Assembly (NCBI GenBank): GCA_903813345.2
Contig: CAIIXF020000001.1
Span: forward strand, 28,015,915 to 28,079,914
DNA length: 64,000 bases
DNA from: Owenia fusiformis
Lineage: Eukaryota > Annelida > Polychaeta > Sabellida > Oweniidae
Reading direction: 5' to 3'
In this document: one piece after another, positions 36,238 to 51,200 of the stretch
Position numbering within the stretch: the stretch's first letter is position 1
Layout: every line of letters starts with the position of its first letter
Made by a program: the position numbers and the translations under genes
Notes under the pieces: generated by a model
Seen by the model: only the letters and a program-made list of their open reading frames with translations
What the model was told of the DNA's origin: nothing
The model's database searches: none

Positions 36238-39200
36238 TCAAACAACACAATACTTGTACATAATACTCCTTGCATAATCCTTGGATCCACTGTTCTGTAG
36301 TATTACACACATGTTGTATGCAATAGTAGGCCTTAAGTCAAATATCTACAACATTAGACACAATCAGTTTAAAACGTGTAAAATTGTATAAGCCTGTTTT
36401 CAAGTGTATATATTTTCCATATCATTATTTTTTCTAAAATGGATTTTAAGGTTTTTGCAGTCTTATTATGGGTGATCTAGAGATCTATAAGCTGATTATA
36501 CTCGGTCCAGGTGTCATTTGATTAATAATTATATTGTACAACGTCTACATATACATATAGATTTACCTCATTGTTATCTGAAATAACAGGCTCGAATGTC
36601 AAGGCTTTTTCATAGTAGTGGACAGCAGCATACAGGATACCTGCAAGTTGATACATAGAATATTAACATAATACATTTTGTGCAATTATCACATTATGAT
36701 GTAAACATAATCTTTGCTCAAAAATGGGCAGCTTGGGTGGGCCCAAGGATTTTTATTCTGCGCTGTATCAAATTCTTTCAACACTTGGCCTTGTACAATA
36801 ATACAATAATACCTACAAGAAAATGTGAAGAATATAAGTGCATTATAAATGATTATAAACTCTGTAGAATTATCATAACGATTTTAAAATATCAGAATCA
36901 TATGTTTGTTAAGGGCTCACAAATTGGCAGCTGCATTGGCTCAAGAGTTCATTGCATTGACAATGTGTTTACCTGATCCACAGCACAATGTAATTGGCAA
37001 ACTAACTTGATAAGTCACAATTTGCTTGTTAGATTCATATTGTGCTCATGGCAAGCTGACAGTCTGCTAAATACTGTATATCTAATACCTTTTAATTAAA
37101 AGCTGAGGTCAATAATTGTCTATGTATCCGTGGAGTCAGCATATCTCTATTGACATTTAATCCAAAGTGAATTAGGTTTGATATACAACTATGTACTCAC
37201 CTAATTGGTGCAAGGCTCTTCCCATGTTATAGTAGGCCTCTTGACATTCACCCCTCAACTCTAAGTAGCGATTCAGAAATGTGCAGCCCTGTGTGTACAA
37301 AGGATAAATCAATGGTACAGCTCTTATGTGAAATAACAAGTGACAATGGGTAAATAGTACTGTAATAAGGGCTGTACAAGGATATAAATGGAATGACCAC
37401 TCAAAATTGACATTAGTATTCATTATCGACCATATAAGGGAATTATATAACATTGTTTTGTGAATAATTCCCAAATGAAACTGCTATATAATAATGTTTT
37501 CAGTCAATTAAATGCCATAATATTAAAGAGAGAATCAGATATAGCGAGCAGGCTAAACAAAAAACTGTTTCAGTTTTAGAATATTTTTGGCTCATGTCAT
37601 TCCTTGTCATGTCTATTTTCTAAAAATCACAAAAGTGCATACTTTATTCCAGGAAAATTTAAGATTTTTACAGTAATGTACTATTTTTCTATAAGAATGG
37701 TTACCATTCTTATTATTTGGGAGAATTTAAACGTTTTTGACCCATTTTTGCACTTTGAATCATTAATAACTTCACCAATTTATAACATATTGTGAATCTT
37801 TTCGGAGATATTGTATTTGATAGTGTAAGGAATAGATTGGTAGGTCAGTTATACATGTTGCTTGTAATTTTGTCACCCCCTATAGATCAGATTCTGCCTT
37901 TAAGTTTGCAATTTAATTTTACATTATACTTCTAGAATATATTATTGTGCGTCTGTGTACAATAGTATAGTTTCCATATAGCTTTTGAAATCTCACTAAA
38001 TCTCGTTTTTCGTGAGATTTTAAGAGAATTGCATATTAGACCTCTAATGACTTACATTACCTTCTTTTAAATGGTATATTAGAATTCAGTGAAATGTTTT
38101 CTCCTAAAATAGCTTTGATTTACACAGTTATGTAATTTGAATAATTTTCTATGACAATTTAAAAAAAACTTGGGCCAAATGTCCATAGATGCAATGCTAA
38201 AATTCATTAAAACCGTGGATTATTTGTATGTCAATCAACATTTGCATGTTTAATCACAACATGCACATAAACAGGGTCATCATGTGGTATATCATTCAAG
38301 TTTTATACAGATTCAACAAACACACTTTGATAAATCATGAAATTAAGCCACTTTTCAAAGATTTTAGCATGTAAGTGAATGGAGCTCTAGCCCAAGTTAA
38401 AAGCTGAATAAAAGATGGCAGCACGAGATTTCATTGATTTTTCTGCTATTTAGAAACTATCCTATCATGATTGAAAGCTGGCAACAACAACAACTGTCTA
38501 TCCAAGTCAAAAGTTAGTCATGATAATACAATGTCATAAGACTCTTCCTATAAAACCAAACTGACTACTGTATGGTGTTTAATTGTTAAGTGACACCTAT
38601 CATAAGACCGTCTCCCTTTAAAATCCTACCTGTATGACTATTGTATGACTTTTGGTCTGGAACATCTGGCAAAAGAGGTGGAAATAAGTGACACCTTTCA
38701 AAAGACCCCTCCTCTATAGAATCCTACCTGTGTGACTATTGTATGGTGTTTGGTCTGCAATTTCTTGCAGGCAAAGTAGAAATGAGTGACACCTATCATA
38801 AGACCCTCTCGCCATAAAATCCTACCTGTATGACTATTGTATGGCGTTTGGTCTGGAACTTCTGGCAGGCAAGGTGAAAATAAGTGACACCTATCATAAG
38901 ACTGATCAGGGGATTACTGCTGTCCTTCCTAAATGCCATCACATACTCTCCTGTAAATTAAACAAGTAAAATTGAATTGGACAATTACAGTATATTTCAG
39001 TATTACATACCCAGCGAAGCATTTGTATGGAAGTCAATGGAGCTGAAGGTCGGCTATATATTCCTTTTGACATGATTTCTTCTAAATTTCACTTGCACAC
39101 TTGGTCATCGTAATATTGATGACAGACCTCAGGCATATATTCAATGATAGGGACATAATGGCTAAATATTTTAAATTTATTGCAATTATAGAACCATTCA

Positions 39201-42200
39201 TTCATTCTTACTTATATTTTTCATGTCATACACAAACAGTTTATATCCTCAAATATTAAAACATTCCTGTAAAATACAATCATTTTTCTGCCTTTTCTAG
39301 TGGCAGTACTACCGATCGGTGCATTGATCGTATTTGCTGACGCACCGATCAACGCACCGAGATAGTGCGCCACGATGAACTTAAATGAGATCCTCGGCGT
39401 GACCTGTACTGTACTCACCAAGGGCATGTTTGTAGCTGCCAGTAATAAGAGCATTGTGTCCATTCAACATAGCTAGAGGTAGATGATCTTGGTACTTGAA
39501 CTGCTGCCTCAGTACAAATCTATTATGACGCATATCCTCACATAAGGTGACCACTTGAGCAAATAGGTTCCAGCCCTGGTTGTTCTCAGGATACTGAAAA
39601 CAGGGAAGACATGACCACTTGAGCAAATAGGTTCCAGCCCTGGTTGTTCTCAGGGTACTGAAAACAGGGAAGACATGACATCCATGTGAATAATGAAAAT
39701 AAGCCCTCAAGGTCAAGGTCAAGCTCAAGGTCAACTCAATCAGCTTCTACTCTTGGATGTTTTCTGTTTTCTGGCTGTGTTCTGTAATCAATTTTTGATA
39801 CTCTTCCGTTGGCGCATATATATACTGGATTGGATGGCTGATACAATATGATCAATGTATGCTATGGTTGACATTGGTCAAATGTAATTTAGATTATTTG
39901 GTACTTTGTGTTCTCTTATCTGTTTGTCGGAGTCTTGGTAATGTTGCATATTTAGTTGAAAATATAGAGTAAAAAGTTTTATATTGCAATTTAAATTGAT
40001 TCATATTTAAAGTCTGATGACTTCAACTTAAAGTGTGCGCCTGACCCGGCTACGTATAGCACAGAGTTTATACTAGCGGATTAGACTAGTTCATTTTTTA
40101 TATGTGTGTGAAAGCTTTCTCTTATTTGCGTTTTTTCGTTTAGTACGGTTTTGTTATAATTGCCGAGGTCATATAACCGGGATAAAACAATGATTATCGT
40201 TGACTGCCCACACACAAAACATACGTTGAGTGAACAGTGTTATTACAAACAACAGGCTTTAGAATACAAAGCGTAGTGTGATAATAAGCTGCACACTACC
40301 TCTGCTGCATGTACATATTACTAATTTACTAGGGCTCCCAAAGAGTGGATAGGGAGGTTGTGTTTGTCACTTTTAAATTTTACATTTCAAAATTGTCATT
40401 TTACATGTCATAATTTGTTGGTTTCATTCGTTTAGCCAATCAAAACATTGTAAAACAATAAATTGTCTGTTACGTACATTTAAAAATGTTTAGTTTTGAT
40501 TAGTTGTCAGAATAAAGTTACGTTCATCTGAATCCATGTATCAAAACAAAAATCCTATTTTCACTTCAAAATACTTCAGTGAGATGAAGGCTCCGAATTG
40601 TCACATGCAATAACTTATTGTTGTATTCGTTATTTTATCTTCTCGATAGTAGAATTTAGTCGCACATTTGATGCCAGGTCACCTTGTCGCGTACCTCTTG
40701 GGGAACCCCACATTTATGTGTGTACTCATGGAAGTAAATTCCCCGGTGTAGCCGAGAGCCACAAACTTTTCAACAGGTTCGAAATGACCAATTTCTCTCA
40801 TATATACTCTAAATATTTTATTATTTAGCACCTACAAAGTATTGCTAATAATCATATGTAATTTCAATAAGGAAACTTATCTGGCTACATATAAATTCAA
40901 TATCAACACTAGCTGTTCTCTCAACACGTCCTGGCTTACCTTGTGGTGACAAACCCTGGATTTTCGCTATTTATAGTTTATCAACACCTGGACGCATGCG
41001 CATTTTATACTTTATCGGGCACTTTAAACAGGTGTAAAGTTTCATGTAAAACTGATGGGATAATTAGGTCAGGGCTGCCGTTTGAAAGAAAACTAACTGT
41101 ATGTCCTCCTTTGCTAAATGACATCAGATTATACTGATCAAATTGATTATGTTGTTAGTTAGACCCTTTAATTGGTGTTTTCCTTGTATTACCTTGACAC
41201 ATATATCTCTATTTTCCTTGTATTACCTTGACACATATATCTCTAGCATATGAGTAAGCAGCACCCCCATCTCTGTTCAGCATACTAGCCACCATCACAG
41301 AGAAAGCAAACCTCTAAAAACAAAAACAACCATGAAATATATGTGACTCACAATGAATGGAATTATGAGTGGAAATGAGACTTATAGTGATGAAAAATTA
41401 GGAGAAGGGCCTAAATAAAATGTTTTGTGTTGATCATCCATTCACTTATATGGGTTTAATAGATCGACCATTACAGACTTGATCCATTTCTATTCTGCAT
41501 GCTGCTAATGCACTACATTCAGTTTTAGGTCTAGAATTTTCTTAACTGGGTAGAAAATATATTATTTTACCATCTCTAATAATATTCCAAATCGTTCCAT
41601 ATTTCATCCAAGAATACAAATGTTTCGTGATTATCTACATTTATTGTATAAAATATTTTGATTCATGAAGAATATCCTTTGGTATGAGTGAAAGAATGTG
41701 TAGAAATACCTTCTCAAGCTCTGGTGTACCAACAAATGCTCCATTCAACACAGATAACTGAGTGAAGAACTGCAACTCTGAGAATCTTTTCAGTTTTATA
41801 TAGAGGTCACACACCTAGAAGTATATGTAATCAAAATCTTATTTTACTGAACGCTTCATTGCATCTGAAAGTACATGAGAATTATGAATTTTGATATTGG
41901 CCGGAGATAATCTCTAAATGCCTTGGTCAAATTTGCTCCGATTCATTGGCCGGCATCTGGCCGATAGAGTATCCTGTTCACGGTTGTATTCAGTTTTTAA
42001 CAGAATACTCAATCGGCCGGATGCCAGCCGGTGAATCGGGGCAAATTTGACCAAGGCATACATAGTCTACCAGTTTGCTAGTAAATCAAAGTATATTTGG
42101 TCAATTCTATCCATCAAACTTATCAAAGAGCAAACATTTTTGATTCTATTAATTGGAATGTGTAAAGCTACTCACTTTGAAATATAGATTAACTGAGTCA

Positions 42201-45200
42201 TCCAATGCAGTTTCTATTAACACTGCAAAATCTGAAAATAAAGAGCATCAAATTAAAACATCTTTAGAGGTGTACACTGTACATACCTGGTATATGAATC
42301 AACATACTTATTCGACTCAATCTGAATGCAAAAACAACAAAACATTTAATATTTCTAATCAAATAAGACCATGATAATGAAAAAAACATCTATATATGAT
42401 GCTTACTAGATAGGGGTGAGACGACAACCCGATGAGTCGCGGACTCGCGGGTTTGGGGCTTCGAGTCGAGTCGAATCGAGTCGAAGTTGATGAATCGAAT
42501 CATTTTCGAGTTGAGAAAAAAATTCGAAAAAATAAAAAAATTCAGAAAAATACTGTCAATATGCATGTTTTTACTCGATATTGCGTTGATTATATAAGTT
42601 TCAATGACTTGGATATGCTTGTATTAAATTATTATATTGTATGTACACATAAATGAAAGAATATATGTAATAAAATCAGAATAAACTTACGACAAATTGT
42701 GTTTGTTTATATTTCCGGCTTTCAACCATTGACGCATTAAAAATACGAACGGTCAAAAGCAATGTTGTTCGCACTTTATCTGACTCGAAACGGATTCGAA
42801 ACTCGAATCGTCATTTTCTGACTCGAATCAGATTCGACTCGAATCAGATTTTTTTGACTCGTCTCACCCCTATTACTAGATAATTTTCTTGATTCTATAA
42901 CAACATAAACATTTTTTTTATTCTCACAGTGTTATAAGTATTCTCAGTACTTAATATCATGTAGTGTAGTGTAGCGTAGCATAGTGTAGTGTAGTATCTT
43001 AGGCTGAACGCCATCAGCAAACAGAGTTCTGAAAGAATAAGTAATAACAAAGGGACATGTGTTTCACATGACCTTTTGTTTCAGCTTCACGAAAGTAAAA
43101 ACAATTCTCTCTCACCTTTCTTCATCCTCTCAATGATGACCTTCCCCTCTGGATGTGTTGTTTTCAGTTGGTCCAGCCTGTGTCTCAGTGATCTCGCAAT
43201 CTCTGCAAAATAAAGTGTATAGTATGCAAGTATCACACCACAGCTAGGCAAGATCTGTCTGACTCCATCCAATCCGGACATGTTATTTCATATAACTGCA
43301 TTGCATTATACAACCAATAACCAACTCAAAGTCGCTTGATAATTGATGCTTTGACAACTTGACCCTTGCAAAAAATGTCATTGAAAATATGTCCTTTTAG
43401 TGGTTTTGTATCTTTAGTTTATTTTCTAGAAAATATTTTGCAATGTGTGAAAAGAATTTAAGCCAAAGGACTCAAGTTTTCAAAAATGCCATAGCGTTTT
43501 CAGCGTAAAGTATCATATGCAAAGTCTGTACACAGTACCTGTGACATCTATGTCTCCTCTATGGACCCTGTGGATATAGGACCCATAGAATAGTTTCTTA
43601 GCACAGTCGAACACCTCATCATGTTTCCCTTGGGACAGCAGTAATGTACATTTGTGTTGAGAAAGTTTTACAGCCTACAAAACATACATGTACTGAGGTT
43701 TCATGAGAATTTTTCACAACAGGCTAAACAAATGAAAACAACAGGCAAAATTAATGGAAATCATAGATTTAACATGGAAAAGTTGAAAAGTCCATAAAAA
43801 CAACAGGCGATTTTGATTTTGAAATCACCTGTTGCCTGCTGCTAATGAAACCCCTACATGTATGTGAAGTTCATAAATCATCGTTAATCTTCCTCATTAT
43901 AATAATTACCAAGTCATAACCCTTGAATATAAATCAGAAACAGAAATACTATAATCATATGGGAAAATCATTCCATTACTCAATTAACACAAACAGATGA
44001 ATGGATGGATGGGTGAGTGGGCAATTCAATAGGCTCACCATGTTCCATGTGATCCAAATACGCTCTTACAATACATGGAATAAACTGTGTTCCATCTAGT
44101 TGATGGAAGACACAACGACACAAGTGTCTTTTCTCTTACCTGGGGAGTCAGAGCTGGTTCCTCTTCATAGGATTCCTCCTCTGGAAAATAAGGAAGGTGT
44201 TTAGGCTTTTATCAAGATGACAGAAATTAAAAGTGCCTATGCTTGAAAAACAACCAAAACCAAATTAGAACCAATAACCAGTTCCATAATCAAAAAGACC
44301 TATAATATTAGTCAACCAGAACAACGGCAACGCCAAAGCGTAGCGAATCCCATCAAACAGCCATGGATGGCATTTTTACAAACAAAGTATATAGCAAAAA
44401 TGGCAGCCATTTTTCAAAATGGCCACCTTCTACCAAAAGTGCCATTAGACAGTGTGCCGTGCTTATAGTATTCACATACCAAATATGAACAAAATCGCTT
44501 CACTACTTTTCGAGTTATAGTAAAATACGTTAAAATGGCGGCCATTTTTCAAATTTTTTTTCAAAATGGCCGCCTTCTACTAAAAGTGTCTGTAAGCAGT
44601 GTGCAATGTTTATAGTATTCACATACCAAATATGAACAAAATCGCTCCACTACTTTTCAAGTTACAGCAAAAATCGTAAAATAACGAGTAAAGGCCGCCA
44701 TATTTCAAGATGGCTGCCATGTGCCTCTTTAATATCTACATTTCTAGCTTTATTAATGTCCTATATAATTTTTTTACATCTCAAACATATTGCTATTACA
44801 GTTTTACATATTGCACCTAAATTACTGTAAATTCGGCACTAAAATGACCGCCATTTTGAAATGAGCGGCCATTTGGAAAATCGGCTTTCGAGCAGAACTT
44901 CTATTCCCATAGGGTATATGTGTACAAAATATGAACAAAATTGGGCCAACAGTATTTGAGTTATTGCCCGGACGGACAGACGGACGGATGGATGTACGTA
45001 CAGACGGACGTACGTACGTACAGACGGACGGACGGACGGACGGACGGACGGACGGACGGACGGACGGAGGCGTTCCCTATATCCCTCCGAACTTTGTTCG
45101 ATGGGATAATAACAATTTATTTACAAAAGGGGCAAGGCACAATAGTTAAAATAAACAGCAAACTTCAAATACGATCAAGAGGGAAGACACACAGTAATTA

Positions 45201-48200
45201 ATAGGGAGGTTAAGATAAGCGTAAAAATATACGTGTACCTATCCCTATCCGTATGTTTGTTGCGTATACGTATAGGTAATGCGTATTGCAAAATGAGTTT
45301 AAGATTAACGTAAAAGGCTACGAAACAGTATTCTACAGTTTATGATAAAGTTAACATCCTAATTATAGAATGAAAACCATGCGATGGCTTATATGGCATG
45401 TTCCAGTACATGTCACCCCCAAGAACTGTTATATACTTCAGTGAGAGTGTGATGTGGCTACTGTAGTTGGGAGGGGGTGTTGGTTGTGGGCCCGCTAATG
45501 GGGCAGTGACTTAAGGTGAAATGTTAAATTTCTAGCATGATCCAGCAATGAGAGTGACCAAATAGTAAAGTTAAACAATTAAAACCACGAGAAAATGTCT
45601 GATTTCGTACATTTACAATAAGCAAAACTGATGAAGAATGTGTAAATTCAACAATTTCATGCATCATCAATGGCATCGTTTATCGCATCAATGAATGTGT
45701 TCGACCACTTAATTTCTATGCAGATCGAATGAGAAATGTTTGTTGTTAGTATTCTAAAGTTTAATGGATGATATTTGATCTAGAAATGACATAATTTGTT
45801 GGTTTTCGAATTACCTATCTTCGGCCATTTATAGGTAATTACGTATCGTAAACCCTGTAACTTAGGTAAAATACCGCTTAGTGTAATAACAAACTACGTA
45901 TAGGTATAGGTAAATGGGTTATTTACGCTAATCTTAAACTCCCTATTATGGCACTTTTTATGTAAAAATTCAAAATGACCACCGAGTAGTTACCCAAGCA
46001 TTCACAATACCTAATAATCAGATCTTGGCAGAAGTCTGCTCTTGCATTGGTAAAAAAATTATCAGCACAAGACCAACAATAGTATAGCACTTAGTAATAG
46101 CGCAATAAAAACACTCACCTTGGGAGAGGGCTTTAAGAGCTGCCTCTGGTCTACCAAGCTGCTGTTGTAGGAGTGAGAGGGACACCCTGGCTCCAATGTG
46201 ACCAGGGGCAAGTTCCACAACATGTTTATAGGCCTGAGCTGCACTTTGAATGTCCCCTACTGCATTTAAACACTCCCCATAGATTAGCCACACTGCAGCC
46301 TATAATGAAGGAGGATATTACTATCATACTATTTCAGAATCAAAAGTAAAAAATCTGGTGTCTCAGAAACAAATAATGTTTCGGTTTCATATCAGTCTTA
46401 GTAGTAAACCTCAATCCCATTGTACTCTTTGATACTTTAAAATGTACACTTACCAAATTGTATCCTTCTGTGCTGACCAATGTCCCAAGTATTGGCTTTG
46501 CTTCCTTGTATTCACCTACAGCCATATAAGCCTCAGCTATGTCTAGGTACAGATCCCCAGTGTCCTTAGCATCTTCTTCGAACAATACTGCTACTACAGC
46601 CTAAACATTGATGAGCAATGAGCTTAATAACTCTATCTACATTGAATGATTATATATCGGTCAGTAAAAAGGACTGTGATGGACTGCATTAAGATTACCA
46701 AAATTTCAAAATCCTCATATTCCTTCCGCAATTTTTTTAGAAATAATCATTGCTTGTTTGACAATAATATCATACTTTAATTTGTGTTATAAAAAACTCT
46801 AATAAAATAGGAACGTTTACAGGGATGAGGGAGGGAAGGGGATTTAGGAGGGGAGGGGAATTTAGGCCTATCATGATTAGTTGATTACCGTAAAAGCTAC
46901 CTACCTTTATACTGTCTCTAGGGAGTCTCAGATGAATCATACATACAACCAGTTTCACCCTCAAGTCAATAGGAAGCTCTTCTGGTACAGTGCACCTATT
47001 GGAACAAAATACAATTTCAACTTAAACTGACATTCTGCCTCAAAAATCACCCATTCTTTTCAATTCCTGCGAACCATAAGTGTCCCAAAATTTGAATGTC
47101 AAACAATAACATTACTGTAAAAGAGTCCAAAAGAAGCCTTTTACTGGAACATAATTTAAATTTTCTGAAACAACATAATACAATCACAGATGTTAGATAT
47201 TTCATTGAATTCAAAGATTATAATTGGACTTTGGGAACTATTTTTATATCTGTACCTCAAACAGATTTGACATTATTATTGTGTTTATAAAAGGCTGGCA
47301 AATCCTATATAAAAATAATAATAAAAAATAAGTTAAAGTCTTCAATATTTCTTACATTGTCTCTTTCTCTTCTCCCTCCTCCAGTTCTATGCCACAGTAC
47401 TTCACAAGTATCTGAAGAAATTGCATTTTTACATATAACAATTGCATTCTTTAGAAAAATCTGTACTCTAAAAAATGAAAACAGTCTTTAACTGCATGGA
47501 TTTTCATTTTTTACAACTTCATGTTTTGTAGATATATTTGTTTTATACGTGTAGATGTATGTAAAATGACAAGCAATGTCTCACTTCATTTGGTGAATTC
47601 AATAATGTATCACTTGATTATAATGTGAAATTCAAATACTTTTCAGGTGGTTCACTGTCCATATTGTTTGCATATACGTAATTTAAAAATTGCCATTCCA
47701 TGCCCTTTTGTAAATTTCTTAAAGAAAAGCTATCAATTTATTTGGAAATCCACAAACCTCCATAGAAGTCTTATGATCTTTCACAGATATCAACAGTTCA
47801 AGTAGAAGATTCACATCTAAAACAAAGAAACAAAGGATGACACAGAACACAATGCTAATTGAACAGCACTTAAAGTACATTCAATTTGAGAGATCATATC
47901 AAGTCTTTAGAAGATTGTAATGTTTCCTCATATCTGTATATATAATAATAAATATACAGTGAAACCTGCAATTCTGAACATCTCTCTAATCCGAACACCT
48001 CTCAATGTGAACACTTATTCTCGGTCTCAATTTGTTAGCTCTCATAGACTCAAGTATTATTAAGAAAACCATTATTGTGAACAACTGCTAATCAGAACAA
48101 CTTTTGACAAGTCCCAGTGACATTTGGATAGGACACGTTTTACTATAGATGACACTTAACTAGGACACGTTTTACTATAGATGACACTTTACTAGGTCAG

Positions 48201-51200
48201 GTTTTACTATAGATGACACTTAACTAGGACATGTTTTACTATAGATGACACTTTACTAGGTCAGGTTTTACTATAGATGACACTTTACTAGGTCAGGTTT
48301 TACTATAGATGACACTTTACTAGGTCAGGTTTAACTATAGATGACACTTTACTAGGTCAGGTTTTACTATAGATTACACTTTACTAGGTCAGGTTTTACT
48401 ATATATGACACTTTACTAGGACAGGTTTTACTATAGATGACACTTTACTAGGACAGGTTTTACTATAGATGACACTTTACTAGGACATGTTTTGCTATAG
48501 ATGACACTTTACTAGGACAGGTTTTACTACAGATGACACTTTACTAGGACAGGTTTTATTATAGATGACACTTTACTAGGACACATTTTGCTATAGATGA
48601 CACTTTACTATGACACGTTTTACTATAGATGACACTCAACTTGACTTTTACCTTCAGATGTGATATCACTTGGCAGAATCTCAAATGCATCCTTGTATTT
48701 GTTAATAGCTTCTTGAACATTACCAACTTTATGATAAGCCTGAAAAATATTAATTTACATGTAATGGTGATGTAAAAATATATCTTATAGAACATGGGTG
48801 AATAATCATGTCCTAAATGCATCAAGGAATAAATAACCATCGAATATTATGCACTCTGGGATATTTTTATTTTTTCTTGATACTAATGAAAAGGTGCAGT
48901 AAAATCAACAAAAAATATGCAGATAAAGGAATATCAGACGATTGTTTTGCTTGGTCTATTTTGTTACAGTAAAATCATGTAATGTATTTTTGCACCATCT
49001 GTATCTAATGCCATATGTAAGACTTGCAAAAGTTCTTTATATCAAAACAGATGATGAAAACTGCAGTGAAATCAACCCTCTAATTTTATGAGAGGATAAC
49101 AGTTTATATAAATATGGTACTTCTACAAATAGGAGTAGAGTATGTAAGGGAGGCCTAACCTTACAGCACTCTCTGTAGATTTGCATTCCTTTCTCTCCAT
49201 TCTCCTCCGTGATGTAGTTAAACACAAACTTGAAACTGTCCATCATTTTCTTAGTTTCACCTAACTGTTCATAAAGAGCTGCACGGTTGATGTAGTTGTC
49301 GAGATTTCTCGGGTTTGCCCTAACAGCTGGTAAATACAAATAGCATGTTTAGGACTTTATTCAATAAGGTTTTAAAACATAATGTATAACTTTAACCATT
49401 AGTAATCATCCTGATTTGAACAAAAAAACAAAGTAACAATAATACATCTGTAATTGTAGCTCCATATTTTTTGAAAAAGTGGTTGCATGTATGAATTAAA
49501 TGGAGACACATACCAGATCGTTTAATAAGTTCATGGAAAAATGCTCTCACTTCAAAGATTTTTGATATTTTCTCATGAAATTTTCACACAACAAATAAAA
49601 CATATTTTCTGATTGATTCTTAAAATATCAGCATCTCAAATTTGATTGGTCAAAATGACCTGGTATTAAAGTGAATCCCAAAACTTACCTTTATTGTAGC
49701 AGTTGAGACTTGTTGTTACATTGCCCAGTTCCAAGGACATCTCAGCCAGTCTTGACCACTCATCGGAGTCATTGTGCAGATGAGCACCAATCAGGCCAAA
49801 CTGTAAGGCTTTGTCCATCTCCCCCTGCTCTTCATATATCATACCCAGTGTTTGAAAAGGTTCATGGGCAGCTGGCTCTGGAGAGAAGAACATGGCTTAT
49901 TAATACTCAGGAAGCAGTTAACCTCTTGACTACCCAGAATGACGAGATTTCTCGTCACCTCAGAAATGACCTTGAAACCCAGAGGGACAAGAAAATCAGT
50001 CTCAAAGTTTTTCACAAAAATTGCTCTCATTTGAACAATTTTCATCCAATTTACACAAAAACTGTTTTAAAACGTGTGGATATGATCTCTGCCATCTAAT
50101 TTTACTAAGTTGAGCATCTAAAGTTGTATAGGTATGTAGTAAAATGTCAAAAGGTGGCAAAAATGAAAAATTCTCTGGTTTCAACCGATTTTAGAGCCTG
50201 GGATTCAAGAGGTTAATTGAAAATAGCAAGAACTAAGAATGGTGTCCAATTGTCTTATGCTTCACATAATGCAAATTGAGTACACAACTCAATTTGACAA
50301 AATGATAAATCCACTAATATATATATCTGACACACAAGACAGCAAGAAAACATCTTGATAAAATATCCATATAAAGATCTAGTACCTAGTCTGATGACCT
50401 CCATGCACATCTTCACAGCCTCCTTCAGTGACCCACGTGCAAAATTCAAGTTAGCCTCCCCCATTAGGCCTTGGAGATCCTTAGGCAGTTTAGTTCTTGG
50501 CCCCTTAAATAACAATGTTAGACATGTAAGATGCAACACAAGTTCAACACAAGTTCAGTGATCAGTTAGTTTCTAACTGGGCCATATTTTTAGCATGTAT
50601 ACAAGGAGAATTGGATCACAGGGATGCAACTTGATATTTTTCAACAATAAAAATGTCAGAATGTCATTATTGTCTGACATTTAACTGGTTATAAATCACC
50701 AATTCATAAGACTCAAGCTAACATCTTGGTCACTTCTTGTGTATCTTGCATTTTTGTGATGTAATAAGACCAAACTCGCAAATCAAAATTTGAAGTGAAA
50801 ATCACGACATCCTTGAAGATTTAGATTCATTGTTAGAAAATTTGGGGATTGCATTCTGGGAGCCAGTCCCCCTTGGAATGTATACAGGAAAACAGTTTCA
50901 TTAAATTCTGCACAATGAAATATGTTTATTCATGGAGAATTTCATATATGGCACTCTTTTTGAAAGTACAAATAATTTTTAAACAAGGCATTAACATGCA
51001 AAATGAACCACCTGTCATCTGTTACAGGCAAAAATCACTCAATGCTGTTACGGAATGCTGTTGCCAAATACCAACTGTCACATAACACAAAAAAGTTGGA
51101 GACTGTAACAATATGTTACAACTTCTGTTGGTATCTGGTGGTATAAAAATGGCAAACTCAAACATGTTTTTTGCACTATTCATTTTATGGAACACCAATT

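Noticed and set aside
38891-38891. Possible splice donor after GATAG in GTF3C3 exon 21
   Set aside because: The frame continues without interruption into the conserved GVTYFHLACQK block and reaches a better donor at 38826, so no intron is needed here.
44931-45201. DGRTDGRTDG-type frames
   Set aside because: Translation of the (GGAC)n microsatellite.
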